In this document: positions 14,579-22,946 of the stretch, in pieces
How positions within the stretch are numbered: the stretch's first letter is position 1
Layout: every line of letters begins with the position of its first letter
Source of the DNA: an uncultured Oscillospiraceae bacterium
Lineage (GTDB): Bacteria; Bacillota; Clostridia; Oscillospirales; Oscillospiraceae
Assembly: GCA_904420145.1 (NCBI GenBank)
Contig: CAJFUI010000082.1
Coordinates: forward strand, 1-41,153
Reading direction: 5' to 3'
Length of the DNA: 41,153 nucleotides
The notes under the pieces: model-generated
Database searches by the model: none
Told to the model about the DNA's origin: nothing
What the model saw: only the letters and a program-made list of their open reading frames with translations
Position numbers and translations under genes: made by a program

Positions 14579-16520
14579 TCTGCGCAACAGCCTCCTGGCC
14601 AAGGTCATCGCCATCTTCTTGGCGGTGCTCTTTGGTCTGGCGACGCTGTTCTCCGTGGGCTCCCTCGCCATCAGCTACGAGTCCGGGTTCTATAAGGGGG
14701 ACAACGTGACCTTCGAGGAGACGGACATGTTTGAGAACCTGTCCTTCAGCATGGCGCTGGATGTGGCGAGGGCCTATGTGGAATACGGCCAACCCTATTC
14801 CTACTTCTCCGGCGCTCCGGTGGTAATCCGGGACGGGGACACAGGCGAGGTCCTCTTTACAGACAGGCCGGCGGCCTACCGTTCCACAAGGACGTTCACC
14901 TTCCTGAACTCAAATGGGTATATCACCTCTGTTGACGGCTCACCGGGCTTCTCTGTCGTCCCTGAGACGGACGCCCCGGCTGAGCTGATCCAGGTCACCC
15001 TCTATTTTGAGGACTATGGGAGCGGCTCCGGCTACTACGACATGGAATCCTACTATCTCTTCTACCAGCTGGTCTACCCGATCAAGCACCTGCTCCCGTG
15101 GCTGGCCGTCCTCTCTATCGTCGGCTTTTTTGCCGTTCTCGCTTTTCTCTTCTGCGCCGCAGGGCACCGGGCGGGCCATGAGGAGATCGTCCCCAACTGG
15201 CAGGACCGGATCCCCTTGGACGTGTATCTGCTGGCAGTGGGCTTTCTCTGCACCTTCAATGTGCTGATTGTGGGAGATCTGAACGCCGGGGGCTGGATTC
15301 AGATGGCATTGATCGTTCTGCTGTGCCTCCCGCTGTTTCTCCTGGTTCTTGCCGCCCTTCTGACCATCGCCACCCGGCTGAAGATGGGCCGCTTTTGGGA
15401 GAACACCCTCTGCTATCGGCTGGTGCGGTGGCTGTGGCACGGCGGCGGACAGCTATGGCACGGCATCGGTGCCTTTGTCCATATTCTGCCCCTCTCTTGG
15501 CGGGCCGTGCTGCTCATGGCGGGACTTTTGATTCTGCAGCCCCTGCTCGCGGTGTGGGGGCTGTCCGCCGGGATCCCTCTGGTGCTGCTGCTCCTGCTGG
15601 ATGCCGCCATTTTAGTGGGCGCCGCCTTTCTCTCCTACCAGCTCCAGCGGCTCAAGGCCGTGGGACAGGAGCTGGCCGCCGGGAACCTGGAGGCCAAGGT
15701 GGACACCAAGGGCATGTTCTGGGATTTGAAAGCCCACGGGGAGCACCTCAACGCCATCGGCGAGGGCATGAACCGGGCGGTGGAGCAGCGGATGAAGTCC
15801 GAGCGGCTGAAGACAGAGCTTATCACCAACGTCTCCCACGACATCAAGACGCCCCTCACCTCCATCGTCAACTACGTGGACCTGCTGAAGAAGGAGGAGC
15901 TGCCGGAGCGGGCGGCGGAGTACGTCACTGTTCTGGACCGCCAGTCGAACCGCTTGAAGAAGCTGACGGAGGACTTAGTAGAGGCCAGCAAGGCGTCCAC
16001 CGGCAACATCGCGGTGCACCTGCAGCCCATTGTGGTCAATGAGATCGTCCATCAGGCGGTGGGCGACTACGATCAGAAGCTGACCGCCGGCAAGCTGGAG
16101 GTCGTGATCAACACCTATGAGGGAAACCTCACCGCCCTCGCCGACGGGCGGCTCCTGTGGCGGGTGCTGGATAACCTGCTGAGCAACGTGTGCAAGTACG
16201 CCATGGCGGGCAGCCGGGTGTATATCGACCTGATGACCCGCGGGGATCGGGTGGCGCTGAGCATGAAGAACGTCTCCCGTGACCGTCTCAACATCAGCGC
16301 CGATGAGCTCATGGAGCGCTTCGTGCGGGGAGATGCCTCCCGGCACGCCGAGGGCAGCGGCCTCGGGCTGAACATCGCCAAGAGCCTGATGGAGCTCATG
16401 GGCGGCACCTTCTCCCTTGCGGTGGATGGCGATCTGTTCAAGGCGGAGCTGACCCTCAAGAGCACAGGGGCAGCGGCGGGTACCGCCGCAGGGATATTAG
16501 CGATCAGGGACGCCGGATGA
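14568..16520 (+). CDS. Multi-pass sensor histidine kinase (VanS-like partner)
   Basis: 650 residues. One N-terminal membrane helix (about 10-34), an extracytoplasmic domain (35-165), then about five more membrane helices (170-360) and a HAMP-like linker. The dimerisation/phospho-acceptor domain has NVSHDIKTPLTS with His424. The ATPase domain has the N-box (DNLLSNVCKYA) and SGLGLNIAKSLMELMGG. It phosphorylates the VanR-like regulator upstream. The additional membrane helices distinguish it from plain VanS. A strong terminator follows directly. Confidence 0.9.
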   Translation: MKHDLRNSLLAKVIAIFLAVLFGLATLFSVGSLAISYESGFYKGDNVTFEETDMFENLSFSMALDVARAYVEYGQPYSYFSGAPVVIRDGDTGEVLFTDRPAAYRSTRTFTFLNSNGYITSVDGSPGFSVVPETDAPAELIQVTLYFEDYGSGSGYYDMESYYLFYQLVYPIKHLLPWLAVLSIVGFFAVLAFLFCAAGHRAGHEEIVPNWQDRIPLDVYLLAVGFLCTFNVLIVGDLNAGGWIQMALIVLLCLPLFLLVLAALLTIATRLKMGRFWENTLCYRLVRWLWHGGGQLWHGIGAFVHILPLSWRAVLLMAGLLILQPLLAVWGLSAGIPLVLLLLLDAAILVGAAFLSYQLQRLKAVGQELAAGNLEAKVDTKGMFWDLKAHGEHLNAIGEGMNRAVEQRMKSERLKTELITNVSHDIKTPLTSIVNYVDLLKKEELPERAAEYVTVLDRQSNRLKKLTEDLVEASKASTGNIAVHLQPIVVNEIVHQAVGDYDQKLTAGKLEVVINTYEGNLTALADGRLLWRVLDNLLSNVCKYAMAGSRVYIDLMTRGDRVALSMKNVSRDRLNISADELMERFVRGDASRHAEGSGLGLNIAKSLMELMGGTFSLAVDGDLFKAELTLKSTGAAAGTAAGILAIRDAG

Positions 16521-16537
16521 ACCGAAACAACGCCAAA

Positions 16538-16568
16538 GAAGGCAGACGCTTTGCGTCTGCCTTCTTTT
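16538..16568 (+). terminator. Rho-independent terminator after the kinase
   Basis: GAAGGCAGACGC pairs perfectly with GCGTCTGCCTTC around a TTT loop and is followed by TTTTCTC. It also faces the end of the leftward panT-like gene, so it may work in both directions. Confidence 0.85.
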
Positions 16569-16601
16569 CTCATTCGCTATACAAAATTTGAGCGGATGGC
16601 C

Positions 16602-17231
16602 CTATCGCTGGGAATGGCGGGCTGCCGCCTCGAGGGCCTTGCACACGGCGGCCACCACTACGCAGGAGACGACGGCCTCCGGAACGCCCAAGGTGCCGAC
16701 CACGCCCAAGATCATAGCGGCCACCCCGCTGACGTCGATCGCATAGTAATCTGCCACCAGCTCCGTGGCCAACAGCCCGAGAAGTCCGAGATAAAAAATC
16801 GTGTTGAACATGGAGCCCACAAAGCCGGTAATGCCGTACCGGATGGGGCTGCGCCCTCTCCCCTGCAGGAGGGGAACCTTGCTGAGGCCCAGCGCAAGGA
16901 GCCCTGTCAGCCACCCCATTACGACGCGGGAGCCCACGCAGATGACGAGGTACCGGAGAGGGGATGTGCTCATCACAAGGGTGGCCACCGGGTCCGCCCC
17001 CGGCATGGTCAACACCTTGATAATGGCGCTCGCGCCGAAAAACAGCCCCAACACCGCCCCGTAGAGGGGTCCCATGATCACCGCCCCCACAATCACCGGC
17101 ATCTGGATGGTGGTGGCGGCGATGGGGCCGACCACCAAGTAGCCCAAGGGGGTGAAGGAGAGGAGGAAGATGATTGCCACAAGTACCGCCGTCAGTGTGA
17201 TCTTGTGGACTTTGTTCATGCTGTGGTTCAT
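16602..17231 (-). CDS. panT: ECF transporter S component, probably pantothenate-specific
   Basis: 209 residues starting at the ATG at 17229-17231 (AAAGGAG seven bases upstream); a longer frame has no ribosome site. About six hydrophobic helices are visible. FTPLGYLVVGPIAATTIQMPVIVGAVIMGP is the typical ECF S-component opening. S components bind a vitamin and share the EcfAA'T energy module encoded elsewhere. It lies 143 bases downstream of coaX on the same strand, so pantothenate is the likely substrate. That specificity is inferred from context only. Confidence 0.8.
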   Translation of the reverse strand: MNHSMNKVHKITLTAVLVAIIFLLSFTPLGYLVVGPIAATTIQMPVIVGAVIMGPLYGAVLGLFFGASAIIKVLTMPGADPVATLVMSTSPLRYLVICVGSRVVMGWLTGLLALGLSKVPLLQGRGRSPIRYGITGFVGSMFNTIFYLGLLGLLATELVADYYAIDVSGVAAMILGVVGTLGVPEAVVSCVVVAAVCKALEAAARHSQR

Positions 17232-17374
17232 AGCGTTCTCCTTTGCGGATCTTTCACCGCGTGCTGTCGTCTCCCCTCCGGGGAGTACGGCGCACAATTT
17301 TTATATGCAACACGCGAGAGCGTGTCCATACCGCTTACTGTCCCACGGGCGGAGAGCCGGGAGGCGCTCCCCCG

Positions 17375-18157
17375 TCACATCCGCCGCACCGTATTCAGTT
17401 GATAGAGCCGCCGCAGTCCCTTCAGCGTCAGATCCGCGTCCCGGATGATGCGGTGGCGGCAGCTGGCGGTGGCCAGCTCCATGGAGCCCCCTGTGGCCAC
17501 CACCTTCGCCCCCTCCATCTTCGGCAGGGACAGGTATTGCTCGATGAAGCCGTCCACCATCATGGCCGTGCCCCCAAGGAGCCCGTAGCGCATGGCGTCG
17601 GCGGAGTTCTTGCCCAGGAAGTTCTCCCCCATGGGCTGCAGGGCGATAGAGGGCAGCAGGGCCGTAGAGGTCTTCAGCAGCTCCGCGCTGCCGTAGAGCC
17701 CCGGCAGGATGCACCCGCCAAGGTATGTCCCCTCGCTGTTCACCGCCGCGATGGTGGTCACCGTTCCCGCGTCCACCAAGATCAGCGGCCCGCCGTAGAG
17801 GGAGAGGGCCGCGGCGGTGTCCGCCACCAAGTCGGCCCCCAGCTGGGAGGGATCGTCGATCTGGATGCGAAAGCCCGTCCTGGTGCCCGGTCCCACCCGC
17901 AGGGGCGTCACCCCCGTGAGCTTGCGCACCGCGGTCTCCACCAGTCCGGTCAGGGCGGGGACCACCGAGGCCAGCATACAGCCGCCGATGGCCCGCTGGT
18001 CCACGGCGTTGATCCGCAGCAGATCGTAGAGGAGGACCGTGTACTCGTCGGCGCTGCGCTCCGTCACCGCAGAGAGCCTGGCGCGCAGACGGAGGGTCTC
18101 TCCGTCGAACACCCCTATGCTGATATTGGAGTTTCCTATGTCAATGGCCAGCAGCAC
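17375..18157 (-). CDS. coaX: Type III pantothenate kinase
   Basis: 260 residues from a GTG with GGGAGGG seven bases upstream. It has the ASKHA-fold motifs of CoaX: DIGNSN at the N-terminus (phosphate loop), GADLVAD, and VDAGTVTT, which replaces the usual DLGTATT. It makes 4'-phosphopantothenate, the first step of coenzyme A synthesis. Type III kinases are not inhibited by CoA and do not use potassium-free forms. Length is as usual. It is the first gene of a leftward pair with the panT-like gene, which supplies its substrate. Confidence 0.9.
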   Translation of the reverse strand: MLLAIDIGNSNISIGVFDGETLRLRARLSAVTERSADEYTVLLYDLLRINAVDQRAIGGCMLASVVPALTGLVETAVRKLTGVTPLRVGPGTRTGFRIQIDDPSQLGADLVADTAAALSLYGGPLILVDAGTVTTIAAVNSEGTYLGGCILPGLYGSAELLKTSTALLPSIALQPMGENFLGKNSADAMRYGLLGGTAMMVDGFIEQYLSLPKMEGAKVVATGGSMELATASCRHRIIRDADLTLKGLRRLYQLNTVRRM

Positions 18158-18318
18158 CGCCGTCCCTCCCCTCTTTTCCGCCCCTTAGTGTACCATGGTT
18201 TTTCCCTTGTGACAAGGCATTTTCCCCGCCTTTCTGCCGTCTGATACGAAAAGCTGGTGATTTTTCCCCTTTTTTCACGGGCGGCACCCCCTCTCTGACA
18301 ACCCCGTGCGGACCTAAA

Positions 18319-18363
18319 AGGGAAATTTTCCCTCTTGACTTTCCATCCTCCCTGCGGTATAGT
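18319..18363 (+). promoter_or_regulatory. Promoter of the radical SAM gene with an adjacent palindrome
   Basis: TTGACT (18335-18340), a 17-base spacer and TATAGT (18358-18363). A perfect 15-base palindrome, AGGGAAA-T-TTTCCCT (18319-18333), ends one base before the minus-35 and may be an operator. Confidence 0.6.
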
Positions 18364-18406
18364 CATTATAGAATATTTGTTCGATTATTGGGAGAGGAGG
18401 GGTGCC

Positions 18407-19660
18407 ATGGACCTGATGGACAAGCTGACCATTTTGGCCGACGCGGCCAAGTACGACGCCGCCTGCACCTCCAGCGGCGCCAAGCGGGGCAGCCGGAAGG
18501 GCTATATCGGCAACACCTCCTCCGCAGTAGCCGGCTGCTGCCACACCTTCTCCGCCGACGGGCGGTGCGTCACTCTGCTGAAGGTGCTGATGACCAACTG
18601 CTGCGTCTACGACTGCCAATACTGCGTCAACCGCTGCTCCAACGACACCCGGCGGGCCGTCTTCACTCCGGAGGAGCTGGCAGAGTTGACCATCCAGTTC
18701 TACCGGCGCAACTATATTGAGGGCCTCTTCCTCTCCTCCGGCGTCCTCCGGAGCCCCGACTACACCATGGAGCGGATGATCCGCTGTCTGGAACTGCTGC
18801 GGGGCCCATGCCGCTTCAACGGTTACATCCACGCCAAGGCCATCCCCGGCTCATCGCCGGAGCTGGTGGAGCGGCTGGGCCTCTTGGCCGACCGACTCAG
18901 CGTCAACATCGAGCTGCCCTCGGAACGGGGGCTGCAGACCTTGGCCCCCAACAAAACCCGTCAGTCCATTCTCCGCCCTATGGGGCAGATCCGGGACCGC
19001 TCGGAGGAGAGCAGGGAGGCGCTGGTGAAATACCGCCACGCCCCCAAATTCGCCCCCGCCGGCCAGAGCACCCAGATGATCGTAGGAGCCACGGCGGACA
19101 CCGACCGACACATCCTCCACCTAACCCAGGGGCTCTACCGCAAGTACCGCCTCAAGCGGGTCTTCTTCTCTGCCTATGTCCCTGTGGTGGAGAACAGTCT
19201 CCTCCCCTCCTTGGACACCAAGCCGCCCCTTCTCCGGGAGCACCGGCTCTATCAGGCGGACTGGCTGCTGCGCTTCTACGGCTTTCAGGCGGAGGAGCTC
19301 TTAGACGACGACAACCCCAACTTCAACCCCTTGGTGGATCCCAAGTGCAACTGGGCCCTGCGCCACCCGGAGTTCTTCCCGGTGGAGGTGAACCGCGCCC
19401 CCTATGAGACGCTGCTGCGGGTGCCGGGGATCGGGGTCACAAGCGCGCGGCGCATCCTCTACGCCCGCCGGGGCGGCACGTTGTACCACGAGGATCTGCG
19501 GAAATTAGGGGTGGTGATGAAGCGGGCCCAATACTTCATAACCTGTAAAGGAAAAATCATTGACAATCTTCACTTCTCGCAGGACAGCGTTCTCCGGGGG
19601 CTCATCGCCGCCGAGGGCCGGCTGCCGGCGCCGGAGATGGAGCAGCTGTCCCTGTTTTGA
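18407..19660 (+). CDS. Radical SAM putative DNA modification/repair protein (TIGR03916 type)
   Basis: 417 residues from the ATG at 18407 (GAGAGGAGGGG upstream). The [4Fe-4S] cluster motif is CVYDCQYC (C66, C70, C73). The N-terminal AKYDAACTSSGAKR and the C-terminal helix-hairpin-helix (LLRVPGIGVTSARRILYARRGG) are typical of the family paired with DUF4130 and uracil-DNA-glycosylase proteins. The last residues are MEQLSLF; QLSLF is the canonical clamp-binding pentapeptide, so the enzyme probably works at the replication fork or on newly made DNA. Its DUF4130 partner is at 20675, with traX between them. The reaction is unknown. Confidence 0.85.
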   Translation: MDLMDKLTILADAAKYDAACTSSGAKRGSRKGYIGNTSSAVAGCCHTFSADGRCVTLLKVLMTNCCVYDCQYCVNRCSNDTRRAVFTPEELAELTIQFYRRNYIEGLFLSSGVLRSPDYTMERMIRCLELLRGPCRFNGYIHAKAIPGSSPELVERLGLLADRLSVNIELPSERGLQTLAPNKTRQSILRPMGQIRDRSEESREALVKYRHAPKFAPAGQSTQMIVGATADTDRHILHLTQGLYRKYRLKRVFFSAYVPVVENSLLPSLDTKPPLLREHRLYQADWLLRFYGFQAEELLDDDNPNFNPLVDPKCNWALRHPEFFPVEVNRAPYETLLRVPGIGVTSARRILYARRGGTLYHEDLRKLGVVMKRAQYFITCKGKIIDNLHFSQDSVLRGLIAAEGRLPAPEMEQLSLF

Positions 19661-19696
19661 GTGCGAAGCGGATGCCCCCTTCCATCTGAAAAGAAT

Positions 19697-19741
19697 CTTA
19701 AAGGTTTTCCCTGCTTCTCCTTAAACTTTTGGTGATAGAAT
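19697..19741 (+). promoter_or_regulatory. traX promoter with CTTAA boxes like those of the two-component system
   Basis: CTTAAA at 19697-19702 and again at 19720-19725, 23 bases apart, followed by an extended minus-10 TG-A-TAGAAT at 19733-19741. The spacing between boxes (23) and from the second box to minus-10 (16) nearly equals that at 13662/13685/13702. Confidence 0.45.
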
Positions 19742-19772
19742 GGCGGCACCACAAAAACAGGAGGCACTCCCT

Positions 19773-20633
19773 ATGTCCGCTTTTGCCTTGAAGCTGATCG
19801 CCCTGGTGTCCATGGTCTGCGACCACACAGCGGTGGTGCTGCTGCCTGGCTCCCTCCTCTACGGCCCCATGCGGGCCTTTGGCCGCATGGCCTTCCTCCT
19901 CTACGCCTTTCTCTTGGCCGAGGGGTTCCGGCACACCCGCTCCGCTAAGCGGTACGCTCTGCGCCTTGCGGGGATGGGGCTGCTGTCCACCATTCCCTAC
20001 TGCTTTACCATCAACAAGTTTTTTGCCCTCTCGGTCAGGCTCCGCCTGCTCAACATCTGCTTCACCCTCTCCTGCGGGGTGCTGCTGATGATGCTCCTCC
20101 AGTGGGAGATCCCCCGTCCCCAAGGCAGGGGGCGGCTGTTGGGGCTCCTGCCCCTGCTGCTGATCCTGCCGGTGTTTTTGCAGTTTGGCGTGTGGGAGCT
20201 GACAGAGCTGACCGCCATCCTGCTGCTCATGGGCGGCGTTGGCCTTTTGCTGGGGGACAAGCTGCCGCAGCGGGGGCAAAAGCTCACCTTCTGGGCCTGT
20301 AAGACCGCCGCCATGCTGCTCCTCTACCAGCTGCTTCACGAGTGGACGGGGATCGAGCTGGAGTACAGCTACACCGCCCTGCTCCTCTTCGCCCTGCTGT
20401 GGCTCTGCCGGAATAAGGGGCAGAGCGCCGCAGTGCTGGCCCTGACAGCGCTGTGGATGTATCCGCCGGCGGTGTCCCCCCTCGAGACGCTCTTCGCCCT
20501 GCTATCGGCGGTTCTGGTCCTGCTGTACAACGGCAGGCGGGGCCCCAGCGACCACCGGCTCTTCTACTGGGCCTACCCCGCCCATCTGAGCATCCTGTGG
20601 GCCATGGGCGCCCTGCTGGGAAATCCCCTGTAA
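19773..20633 (+). CDS. traX: TraX-family membrane acyltransferase
   Basis: 286 residues from the ATG at 19773 (CAGGAGG upstream). About nine hydrophobic helices. The opening KLIALVSMVCDHTAVVLLP...RAFGRMAFLLYAFLLAEGFRHT is the hallmark of the TraX family, with the conserved D-H and R residues. TraX acetylates F pilin in E. coli; chromosomal homologues in gut Firmicutes probably acylate surface polymers. It has its own promoter and sits between two genes that are normally adjacent partners, so it may have been inserted there. Its promoter suggests control by the VanR-like regulator. Confidence 0.85.
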   Translation: MSAFALKLIALVSMVCDHTAVVLLPGSLLYGPMRAFGRMAFLLYAFLLAEGFRHTRSAKRYALRLAGMGLLSTIPYCFTINKFFALSVRLRLLNICFTLSCGVLLMMLLQWEIPRPQGRGRLLGLLPLLLILPVFLQFGVWELTELTAILLLMGGVGLLLGDKLPQRGQKLTFWACKTAAMLLLYQLLHEWTGIELEYSYTALLLFALLWLCRNKGQSAAVLALTALWMYPPAVSPLETLFALLSAVLVLLYNGRRGPSDHRLFYWAYPAHLSILWAMGALLGNPL

Positions 20634-20674
20634 TGGGGCTGTAACCGCCATCGGTCAGAAAGGAGACCTGTACC

Positions 20675-21598
20675 ATGGAAACCATCTACCGCTACGACGG
20701 CAGCTTCGAGGGCTTCCTCTGCTGCGTCTTTGACAGCTACGTCTATCGGGAGGTCCCCGCGGCCTTTCAGTCCGGGGAGGACATCGCCCCAACCCTCTTT
20801 GAGGTACGGTGGATAGAGACGGATCCCTCCCACGCCCGGCGGGTCCTCGCCGGGATTGAAAAGCGCTCCGCCTACGCAAGGGAGCTGGTGGAAAAGGGCT
20901 TTCTCACCTGCGCTGACGACAGGGAGGGGATCCTCTACCGCTTTATCCGCGCCCTCCTTGCCGAGGGCGGCGCTCTGCTGTGCCGGCTCAGCGACGAGGC
21001 GGTACACCCCCTGCTGAAGGCGGTGCGCCATTTGGAGGGTGAGGTTCATCTGTTGAAGGGATTTGTGCGCTTCTCGGAATTTAGCGGCGTACTGGTGGGG
21101 GAGATCCAGCCGAAAAACCGGGTGCTGCCCCTGCTGCGCGGCCACTTCTGCAGCCGTTTTTACAACGAGAGTCTCATCCTCTACGACCGCACCCACCGGG
21201 AGGCCCTGTTCTACCGGGAGGGCAAGTGGTGCATCTCCCCCCTCGACCACTTCGAGATGGCCCGGCCGGAGGAGCGGGAGGCCCAGTTCCGCCGGCTGTG
21301 GAAGCGCTTCTATGACACCATCGCCATCCGGGAGCGCTACAACCCCAAGTGCCGGCGCACCCAGATGCCCATGCGCTACTGGGGGACCATGACGGAGTTT
21401 CAGAAGGAGGACTACTTTGTGCCGGCTGAAAAAGGGGCGGCGGCACAGCTCAATGCCGTTCCGCCGTCCTCGCTTAATGCTAATCCTGTAAAGCAAAATC
21501 TCTTCGCAGCCGCTCCAGCGCCCGGCGCTCCAGCCGGGATACCTGCACCTGAGAAACCGAGAGGATCCGCGCCGTCTGGGCCTGGGTCAGCCCCTTGA
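20675..21598 (+). CDS. DUF4130 / TIGR03915 DNA-metabolism protein
   Basis: 307 residues. AAAGGAG precedes the ATG. The core (about 1-245) follows the family: YDGSFEGFLCCVFDSY near the start, LLKGFVRFSEFSGVLVGEIQPKNRVLPLLRGHFCSRF in the middle and PKCRRTQMPMRYWGTMTEF near the end. This protein is the usual neighbour of the radical SAM protein at 18407 and is sometimes fused to a uracil-DNA glycosylase; no glycosylase domain is present here. The last about 60 residues are an unusual Ala/Pro-rich tail that reads through the 3' end of sigF on the other strand (119 bases overlap), probably after loss of a stop. Confidence 0.85.
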   Translation: METIYRYDGSFEGFLCCVFDSYVYREVPAAFQSGEDIAPTLFEVRWIETDPSHARRVLAGIEKRSAYARELVEKGFLTCADDREGILYRFIRALLAEGGALLCRLSDEAVHPLLKAVRHLEGEVHLLKGFVRFSEFSGVLVGEIQPKNRVLPLLRGHFCSRFYNESLILYDRTHREALFYREGKWCISPLDHFEMARPEEREAQFRRLWKRFYDTIAIRERYNPKCRRTQMPMRYWGTMTEFQKEDYFVPAEKGAAAQLNAVPPSSLNANPVKQNLFAAAPAPGAPAGIPAPEKPRGSAPSGPGSAP

Positions 21599-22187
21599 AG
21601 AAGCGGAGGAGGATCGTCTTTTTTTCGCTCTCCGGCAGTGTCTCAATGGCGCTGCGGAGGGCGATTTTTTCCATCATGGCCTCCTCCCCCTCCCCGCCGC
21701 TGAGGGTGGCCTCCAAAGTCAGCCCCTCCCCCAGGTCCTGCTGCAGGCTCTCCGGCGGCGCGGTAGCTAACTCCGCCGTGGCGATCTCCTCGGCGGTAAA
21801 GCCGGTTTCCGCCGACAGCTCCGACAAGGTAGGGTCCCGGCCCAGAAGGTGGCTCAGCCGCTCCCGGGCGGAAAAAATGGTCAGGGCCTGCTCCCGCAGG
21901 CTCCGCCCCACCTTCACCGCCCCGTCGTCCCGCAGATAGCGCCGGATCTCCCCGGCGATCTTGGGTACGGCGTAGGTGGAGAACTGGGTGCCGTACGCCG
22001 GCTCAAAGCCCCGGATGGCCTTGAGAAACCCCACACAGCCCAGCTGGTAGAGGTCCTCCGGCTCGGCTCCCCGGCCGTAGTAGCGGCGCACGATGCTCCA
22101 GATGAGGCCGGTGTTCTCCTCAATCAGCCGGCCGCAGGCCTCCTGGTCCCCCCGCTGGGCGGCGGCGAGCAGCTCCCTATCCATCAT
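21480..22187 (-). CDS. sigF: Sporulation sigma factor F
   Basis: 235 residues. Region 2 has EDLYQLGCVGFLKAIRGFEPAYGTQFSTYAVPKIAGEIRRYLRD; region 4 has LTQAQTARILSVSQVQVSRLERRALERLR. These identify the forespore sigma factor SpoIIAC. It is the last gene of spoIIA and overlaps spoIIAB by four bases. Active only after septation, once SpoIIAA releases it from SpoIIAB. Its 3' end overlaps the DUF4130 gene on the opposite strand. Confidence 0.95.
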   Translation of the reverse strand: MMDRELLAAAQRGDQEACGRLIEENTGLIWSIVRRYYGRGAEPEDLYQLGCVGFLKAIRGFEPAYGTQFSTYAVPKIAGEIRRYLRDDGAVKVGRSLREQALTIFSARERLSHLLGRDPTLSELSAETGFTAEEIATAELATAPPESLQQDLGEGLTLEATLSGGEGEEAMMEKIALRSAIETLPESEKKTILLRFFKGLTQAQTARILSVSQVQVSRLERRALERLRRDFALQD

Positions 22188-22621
22188 CTGCCGGCGCGCT
22201 GGGCGATGCGGCGGCGCATGACCACCTTCGTTCCCTGCCCCTCCTTAGATGTGACCCGAAGGGTGTCCATGAAGCTCTCCATGATGGTAAAGCCCATGCC
22301 GCTGCGCTCTGCGCCTCCAGTGGTAAAGAGGGGCTCTCTGGCCTTAGCCACATCGGCGATTCCCCGCCCCCAGTCCCGCACCGTTACCTCTAAAATGCCG
22401 CCCTCGAGGATCCGGGCCCGCACCACCACCTTTCCCAGGGTATCGGGATAGGCGTGGACAATGGCGTTGGTCACCGCCTCGCTGACGGCGGTCTTGATAT
22501 CCCCGATCTCCTCGAGGGTGGGGTCCAGCTGGGCGGCAAAGGCCGCCACGGCGGAGCGGGCAAAGCCCTCATTGACGCTGCGGCTGAGAAACTCCATCAC
22601 TATGTAATTGCTCGCTTTCAT
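22184..22621 (-). CDS. spoIIAB: Anti-sigma F factor / serine kinase
   Basis: 145 residues, a GHKL ATPase: N-box EAVTNAIVHAY, G1 box DWGRGI and a GMGFTIM glycine motif. It binds sigma F and inhibits it, and it phosphorylates SpoIIAA with ATP. The start MKASNYIVMEFLSRSVNEGFAR is typical. It lies between spoIIAA and sigF, ten bases after the former, overlapping the latter. Confidence 0.95.
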   Translation of the reverse strand: MKASNYIVMEFLSRSVNEGFARSAVAAFAAQLDPTLEEIGDIKTAVSEAVTNAIVHAYPDTLGKVVVRARILEGGILEVTVRDWGRGIADVAKAREPLFTTGGAERSGMGFTIMESFMDTLRVTSKEGQGTKVVMRRRIAQRAGR

Positions 22622-22631
22622 AGGGCACCTC

Positions 22632-22946
22632 CTAAATCAGCTTGATATAGCGGCCTAAGCCCGCCGTCTCCAGCACGCGGGCCGCCTGCTTGGGGATGTT
22701 CACCACCACAAGGTTGCCCCCAAGGGCCTCCATCCGCCGCTTGGCGCGGAGGATCACGGCGATGCCGGAGCTGTCCATAAAGCTCAGCTCCCCCAGGTCC
22801 AATATGGTTTTTGACGGCAGCTCCCGCTCCAGCAGACGGTCCAGCTGCTCCATCAGCCCCCGGGCGCCGTGGTGGTCCATATCGCCGCACAGGCAGATAG
22901 TCAGCGTGCGGTCCTCCGACTTGATCCTGACGTCCAATTCCCTCAC
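22632..22946 (-). CDS. spoIIAA: Anti-sigma F antagonist
   Basis: 104 residues of a STAS domain. FMDSSGIAV holds the regulatory serine (Ser59 or Ser60) that SpoIIAB phosphorylates. When dephosphorylated by SpoIIE it binds SpoIIAB and frees sigma F. It is the first gene of the spoIIA operon. I could not pick a convincing sigma H promoter upstream by eye; a TATACT-like element at 22982-22993 (minus strand) is a possible vegetative minus-10. Confidence 0.95.
   Translation of the reverse strand: MRELDVRIKSEDRTLTICLCGDMDHHGARGLMEQLDRLLERELPSKTILDLGELSFMDSSGIAVILRAKRRMEALGGNLVVVNIPKQAARVLETAGLGRYIKLI

Noticed and set aside
16551-17402. 283-codon plus-strand frame over the panT-like gene
   Set aside because: The minus strand has an ECF S component with ribosome site and six membrane helices; the plus frame is His/Gly/Pro-rich.
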